Assembly: GCA_029237685.1 (NCBI GenBank)
Contig: JAQZBV010000030.1
Span: forward strand, 1 to 56,144
DNA length: 56,144 bases
Direction of reading: 5' to 3'
Origin: Cytophagaceae bacterium
GTDB lineage: Bacteria > Bacteroidota > Bacteroidia > Cytophagales > Cytophagaceae
This document shows positions 52,450 to 56,144 of the stretch, piece after piece. The first letter of the stretch is position 1; every line of letters begins with the position of its first letter. A model generated the notes under the pieces. That model had not been told where the DNA came from. It did no database searches and was given only the letters and a program-made list of their open reading frames with translations. A program made the position numbers and the translations under genes.

Positions 52450-53565
52450 ATGGAAACAAACACAGAAACACTAAAATACTTGCCTTTAAATGATGTACAT
52501 GTAGCATTGGGAGGCAAAATGGTTCCTTTTGGTGGCTTTATAATGCCTGTCAGGTATTCTTCAGACATTACAGAACACAATGCTGTCCGCCAAAACGCAG
52601 GCATTTTCGATGTTTCTCACATGGGGGAGTTTTGGGTAAGAGGTGAAAAAGCTTTAGACGCACTGCAATACCTGACCACCAACGATGTTTCCAAATTAGA
52701 AATCGGACAGGCGCAGTATTCTTGTTTGCCAAATAAGCAAGGGGGGATCGTAGATGATTTGTTGATTTATAAAGTACAGGAAACCGATTACCTGGTCGTC
52801 GTTAATGCTTCCAATATAGACAAGGATTGGGCCTGGATGACAGCCAACGATCCTGTCGGAGCAGAATGGGAAAACCGTTCTGAGCAAACATTTCTTTTCG
52901 CCGTGCAAGGTCCAAAGGCTGCGGGTATGTTGCAATCATTGACCTCGTTTCCATTAGATAGTCTGGCGTATTATACCTTTACACGCACTGAATTCGCGGG
53001 CGTTAAGGATGTAGTGGTTTCTGCTACCGGTTATACTGGTGCGGGAGGATTTGAAATTTATGGTCCCATGGATCAGGCGGAGAAAGTTTGGAATGCCATT
53101 TTAGAAGCAGGTACACCATTGGGCTTGATCCCTTGTGGATTGGGCGCTAGAGACACACTGCGTTTAGAAATGGGATACAGTCTATACGGCAACGACCTGA
53201 GCGACGAAACATCTCCGATCGCTGCGGGATTGGGCTGGATCGTGAAGTTCAACAAGGAGTTTATTGCCAAAGATTTATTGGCTAAAGACAAAGCAGAAGG
53301 CGTCAAACAAAAGTTAGTCGCATTTGTTTTGGAAGAAAAAGGAGTGCCAAGAAGTGGTTTTTCTATTCTCTCTGCAACAGGAGAGGTGATCGGTAAAGTC
53401 AACTCAGGAAGTATTTCTCCTGTTATCGAAAAAGGAATTGGATTAGGATACATCGATTCGGCCTTTGCTAAAATCGGTACTGAAATTAAAATTGATGTAA
53501 GAGGCAGACAGCTGAAAGCCACCGTCGCTAAGCTGCCGTTTATCAATCAAAGTGTAAAGTCATAG
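52450..53565 (+). CDS. gcvT: Glycine cleavage system T protein (aminomethyltransferase)
   Basis: 371 residues. VPFGGFIMPVRYSSDITEHN, DVSHMGEF and YSCLPNKQGGIVDDLLIYKV at the N-terminus, TGYTGAGGFEIYGP at about 193-206, and GLGARDTLRLEMGYSLYG at about 239-256 are all diagnostic. It transfers the aminomethyl group to tetrahydrofolate. The P, H and L subunit genes are absent from the window. It is followed 11 bp later by comB and may share a transcript. Confidence 0.95.
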   Translation: METNTETLKYLPLNDVHVALGGKMVPFGGFIMPVRYSSDITEHNAVRQNAGIFDVSHMGEFWVRGEKALDALQYLTTNDVSKLEIGQAQYSCLPNKQGGIVDDLLIYKVQETDYLVVVNASNIDKDWAWMTANDPVGAEWENRSEQTFLFAVQGPKAAGMLQSLTSFPLDSLAYYTFTRTEFAGVKDVVVSATGYTGAGGFEIYGPMDQAEKVWNAILEAGTPLGLIPCGLGARDTLRLEMGYSLYGNDLSDETSPIAAGLGWIVKFNKEFIAKDLLAKDKAEGVKQKLVAFVLEEKGVPRSGFSILSATGEVIGKVNSGSISPVIEKGIGLGYIDSAFAKIGTEIKIDVRGRQLKATVAKLPFINQSVKS

Positions 53566-53576
53566 GTGTTGAAATT

Positions 53577-54299
53577 ATGAGGACAGTTGAGGTTTGCGTG
53601 AGTCCTGATCTTATACCTTGTTATAAGCTGGAAGGAAAAATTGTAGTAGTGATAGATATCTTGCGCGCGACATCGTGCATGGTGACAGGTTTAGGCGAAG
53701 GTTTGGCAGGAATCATTCCGGTAGAAAAAGTGGAGGAGTGTCAGAAGTTGAAAGACCAGGGTTATATCGCTGCTGCAGAAAGAGACGGAAAAAAGGTAGA
53801 AGGATTTGACATCGGCAATTCGCCATTCAGTTATCAGGACGCCAAGTTAAAAGGCAAGTGGGTAGCGGTTACCACGACCAATGGTACCAGGGCTTTGATT
53901 CATTCTTGTCACGCAAAAGAAATATTGGTGGGCGCTTTTTTGAATCGTGCCGCTTTGGTAAAATATTTATTGAACAAAGAAGAGGATATCGTATTGGTTT
54001 GCGCCGGTTGGAAAGGCCAGTTGAACGTAGAAGATACTTTATATGCCGGAGCTCTTATTGAATCGTTAGAAGGTAAAGTGAAATATTCCAATGATTCTGC
54101 TCTTATTGCTCTTCACCTCTATGAAAAGGCAAAAGGAGATATGCTCGGATTTTTAGGGAACTCGTCTCACCTGCAACGTTTGAAGAACCTGGGCATTGAT
54201 GATGACATTAAGTACTGTTTGAAAGAAGATGTGTACGACGTGGTCCCTCAGTTTATTGATGGGAAAGTAGTGCCGGTGTTGTTGACAGTAGAAAAGTAA
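53577..54299 (+). CDS. comB: 2-phosphosulfolactate phosphatase family (ComB)
   Basis: 240 residues. VVVIDILRATSCMVTGL, AERDGKKVEGFDIGNSP and TTTNGTRAL are the ComB family core, including the acidic metal-binding residues. In methanogens ComB acts in coenzyme M synthesis; in Bacteroidota the same fold is widespread and its substrate is unknown, possibly a sulfonate or phosphate ester. It lies 11 bp after gcvT. Confidence 0.85.
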   Translation: MRTVEVCVSPDLIPCYKLEGKIVVVIDILRATSCMVTGLGEGLAGIIPVEKVEECQKLKDQGYIAAAERDGKKVEGFDIGNSPFSYQDAKLKGKWVAVTTTNGTRALIHSCHAKEILVGAFLNRAALVKYLLNKEEDIVLVCAGWKGQLNVEDTLYAGALIESLEGKVKYSNDSALIALHLYEKAKGDMLGFLGNSSHLQRLKNLGIDDDIKYCLKEDVYDVVPQFIDGKVVPVLLTVEK

Positions 54300-54344
54300 T
54301 TTATTTTAAACCTGTAGGTCGCATGACCTGCACTACGACCCATA

Positions 54345-55853
54345 GTGTGTATGTCTTTTTTTAAGAAGAATCCACTGGCCAAGGAAATGCTTGTACTTTT
54401 TGCATTCCTGATTCCTTTGTTATTGTTTAATGTACGCAGCAGCCACGATTGGGGAGGAGACTTCGCGCTCTACATCAAGCAAGGAATTAATATCGCAGAA
54501 GGGAAACCGCAGGGTGATAACTGCTATATCTTCAATGAACATTTTCCTTACCTGGCGCCACCTACTTACTCTGTAGGTTTTCCGTTGTTGTTGGCTCCTG
54601 TCTATGCTTGGTTTGGAAACAGTGTTTTGCATTTCTCTCTTTACATTACTTTTTTATTAATGGCTACTTTATTGGCCTCTTTCGTTTTTTTGCGCATGTA
54701 TTACACGCGCTATATTTCATATGTCGTGGTGCTCATTATCGCCTATAACCCTTGGTTGCTATCGTTCAAAGGTGAAATACTTTCTGATATACCTTTTGCC
54801 TTATTTTTTATCTTGTCTTTGATGCTCTACTTAAAAGGGCAATGGGACATAAAAAGTTATGGAAAAGCTGTTTTGGTGGGTGCTCTCTGCGGCTACGCTT
54901 TATTGATCAAGAGCATTGGCATCGTACTCTTACTTGCTTTTTGTTTGGATCAGGGGATGACTTTATTTCAGGACTATAAAAATAAAAAGGGATTTACTCG
55001 TGTCTGGAACCTGCTTGTCTTACAAGCATCGGCGGTGTTCATCTATGTTCTCTTCAGTAAAGTATTGTTCCCGGGAAAAGAAGATTCTTACACCTTTTTC
55101 TCCACTTTATTCGATTGGAAAAATTTAGGTGATGTCATGCTCATCACCAGCGACTATTACATCCGGGTATTGCAAGACTTCTTTCACCCTCGTACCGAGA
55201 AGTGGAATTTTATTCCTTTGATCGTGAAGTCTTTTGTGCTGTCTTTCTTCTTGCTGGGTTTGTTGTTAAAGCTTCTGCAACGACGTAGTGTGATCGATTA
55301 TGTGGTGCTGCTTTATTTGGCTGTGGTGCTTTGTTTTCCTAACACTTCTCAAGGCTTTCGCTATCTGTTTCCGCTTGGAGTGATTTTCTTTTACTATATC
55401 ATTTATGCTTTTCAATCTATACGATTGCAAGTAGCCGTTTCTCCTACACTGTTGGCGGTGTTAATGGGCGCCATCATATTGTTCAGTTATAAAGATGCTC
55501 TAAATGGATTGATCAGAACGCAGAACGATGTTTTACCAGGGCCTCAGGAACCGGAATCAATAGAAGCGTTTGAATACATTCGTGCGCATGTTCCTTCAGA
55601 TGCTGTGTTAGTATTCATCAAGCCTACAGTGACCGGACTTTATACCGATAGAAACAGCATAGGCTTTCGCTGGGACCAGGATTCTACCAGCATGGATAAA
55701 AAGTTTGACGAAGTAAGTGCCCGCTATTTCCTGAACAGTGTGGACATGAAAGCGAAGTCTCTCGATGAGTATTTGCTCAGACACCAGCAATCGATCGATA
55801 CGATTTTTACGAATGGGAAATTTCAGTTGTATAAGAAAGTTGTTAGTTATTAG
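54345..55853 (+). CDS. Polytopic membrane glycosyltransferase-like protein
   Basis: 502 residues with about ten membrane helices (for example MLVLFAFLIPLLLFNVRSSH at the N-terminus). The N-terminal SSHDWGGDFALYIKQGINIA region has the paired acidic residues typical of GT-C type glycosyltransferases (ArnT/PMT-like), and GFPLLLAPVYAW fits. The C-terminal 80 residues are soluble (FEYIRAHVPSDAVLVFIKPT). It could transfer a sugar to lipid or protein in the envelope, but no donor can be named. The final VVSY and TAG stop are encoded by GTTAGTT repeat words. Convergent to ilvE. Confidence 0.72.
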   Translation: MCMSFFKKNPLAKEMLVLFAFLIPLLLFNVRSSHDWGGDFALYIKQGINIAEGKPQGDNCYIFNEHFPYLAPPTYSVGFPLLLAPVYAWFGNSVLHFSLYITFLLMATLLASFVFLRMYYTRYISYVVVLIIAYNPWLLSFKGEILSDIPFALFFILSLMLYLKGQWDIKSYGKAVLVGALCGYALLIKSIGIVLLLAFCLDQGMTLFQDYKNKKGFTRVWNLLVLQASAVFIYVLFSKVLFPGKEDSYTFFSTLFDWKNLGDVMLITSDYYIRVLQDFFHPRTEKWNFIPLIVKSFVLSFFLLGLLLKLLQRRSVIDYVVLLYLAVVLCFPNTSQGFRYLFPLGVIFFYYIIYAFQSIRLQVAVSPTLLAVLMGAIILFSYKDALNGLIRTQNDVLPGPQEPESIEAFEYIRAHVPSDAVLVFIKPTVTGLYTDRNSIGFRWDQDSTSMDKKFDEVSARYFLNSVDMKAKSLDEYLLRHQQSIDTIFTNGKFQLYKKVVSY

Positions 55854-55863
55854 TTGTTAGTTC
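55839..55863. repeat. GTTAGTT-word tract at gene end
   Basis: Overlaps the last codons of the glycosyltransferase-like gene. It is complementary to the AACTAAC tract at 55941-55972. Confidence 0.85.
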
Positions 55864-55895
55864 GGTTATTACTACGAATCGTTAATTAGAATCAT

Positions 55896-55936
55896 AAAAA
55901 AAGAGCAGAGATTAATAATTCTCTGCTCTTTTTATT
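55896..55936. terminator. Bidirectional terminator between convergent genes
   Basis: AAAAAGAGCAGAG pairs with CTCTGCTCTTTTT around TTAATAATT; it is itself enclosed by the paired GTTAGTT/AACTAAC tracts. Confidence 0.88.
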
Positions 55937-55940
55937 TTAT

Positions 55941-55972
55941 AACTAACAACTAACAACTAACAACTAACAACT
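55941..55972. repeat. (AACTAAC)n tract at the ilvE 3' end
   Basis: About 4.5 heptamers; the ilvE TAG (complement of CTA at 55971-55973) is formed by the last unit. Confidence 0.9.
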
Positions 55973-56144
55973 ATTTTTTAATTCGATATATCCAACCATG
56001 CGTATCTTCAATGTCTCCGTATTTGAGGCCTAGGATATGGTCGTTGAGTTTATTGGATAATTCACGTTGCTCTGCAGGAGGAAGTACAAGGTCTTCTCCG
56101 TTGTAGTTGATGGCCGCGATGTGTGTGATGGTGGCTGCGGTACC
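55971..56144 (-). CDS. ilvE: Branched-chain amino acid aminotransferase, C-terminal end
   Basis: Only the last 57 residues are present; the gene runs off the right edge. GTAATITHIAAINYNGEDLV corresponds to the conserved GTAA region after the PLP-binding domain, and LSNKLNDHILGLKYGDIEDT followed by HGWIYRIKK is the typical BCAT C-terminus. It transaminates Val, Leu and Ile. Its TAG stop codon is made by an AACTAAC repeat unit. Confidence 0.8.
   Translation of the reverse strand, partial: GTAATITHIAAINYNGEDLVLPPAEQRELSNKLNDHILGLKYGDIEDTHGWIYRIKK

Noticed and set aside
54301-54344. Riboswitch ahead of the glycosyltransferase-like gene
   Set aside because: Only a single short hairpin (GTAGGTC..GACCTGC) of the local repeat family; no multi-stem architecture.
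1-56144. rRNA, tRNA genes or a complete insertion sequence with transposase
   Set aside because: None recognised by eye on either strand; a tRNAscan or ISfinder run would settle small or degenerate cases.

Overview
The window is chromosomal DNA from a member of the Bacteroidota. Several signs agree: T9SS-type C-terminal sorting domains on three secreted proteins, TAnnTTTG -7 promoter boxes, few Shine-Dalgarno sequences, many Bacteroidota-typical families (YwqK/MORN lipoproteins, DUF4142, DUF983, TIGR02757, NfeD, ComB-type phosphatase) and stand-alone TetR and AraC regulators. I cannot name the genus. No rRNA, tRNA, CRISPR array or complete insertion sequence was seen.

Left part (about 1-13 kb), accessory. 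A partial TerC gene and a BamA-like barrel protein lead into about 11 kb of small, mostly minus-strand, AT-rich genes separated by short repeated hairpins. It holds a DUF1801 protein, a VOC-SDR-Crp/Fnr cassette lying between two ~100-bp direct repeats, a CDGSH iron-sulfur protein lying between 51-bp inverted repeats, small membrane proteins and lipoproteins among MITE-like elements with terminal inverted repeats, and at the right end a cluster that looks like anti-phage defence: a DUF2971-TPR protein, a membrane/coiled-coil Abi-like protein, and a tightly spaced pair encoding a HEPN-like RX4H protein and a SIR2-family protein.

Middle part (13-31 kb). A GapN-like aldehyde dehydrogenase, a TetR-FabF overlapping pair, an RND efflux operon (TolC, adaptor, permease, then a TetR repressor) with a strong candidate operator and promoter ahead of tolC, DUF983, an AraC regulator, a DUF4142 gene broken by an internal deletion, an SDR and PEP carboxylase.

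Right part (31-56 kb), mainly core and cell-envelope functions: a SUI1/YciH factor, NfeD, a LysM/RlpA-like protein, MtgA, an SDR, TIGR02757, an XRE regulator, three T9SS cargo proteins (one with duplicated chitin-binding-like modules, one Ig/PKD-like, one Kelch-like), prfB with its programmed +1 frameshift, a cobalamin adenosyltransferase, a 1000-residue membrane-TPR protein, an operon of NUDIX, PlsC and GatC, then RnhB, GcvT, ComB, a membrane glycosyltransferase-like protein and the end of ilvE.

A theme runs through the window: gene 3' ends carry short tandem words (AACTAAC, CTGAAAACTGA, AGATCTGAAATC, CATCTCA and others), often present as inverted pairs that can form hairpins. In at least four genes the last codons and the stop codon are themselves made of these words. 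In the accessory part the inter-gene repeats are instead hairpin/MITE-like families that bracket single genes or small cassettes.
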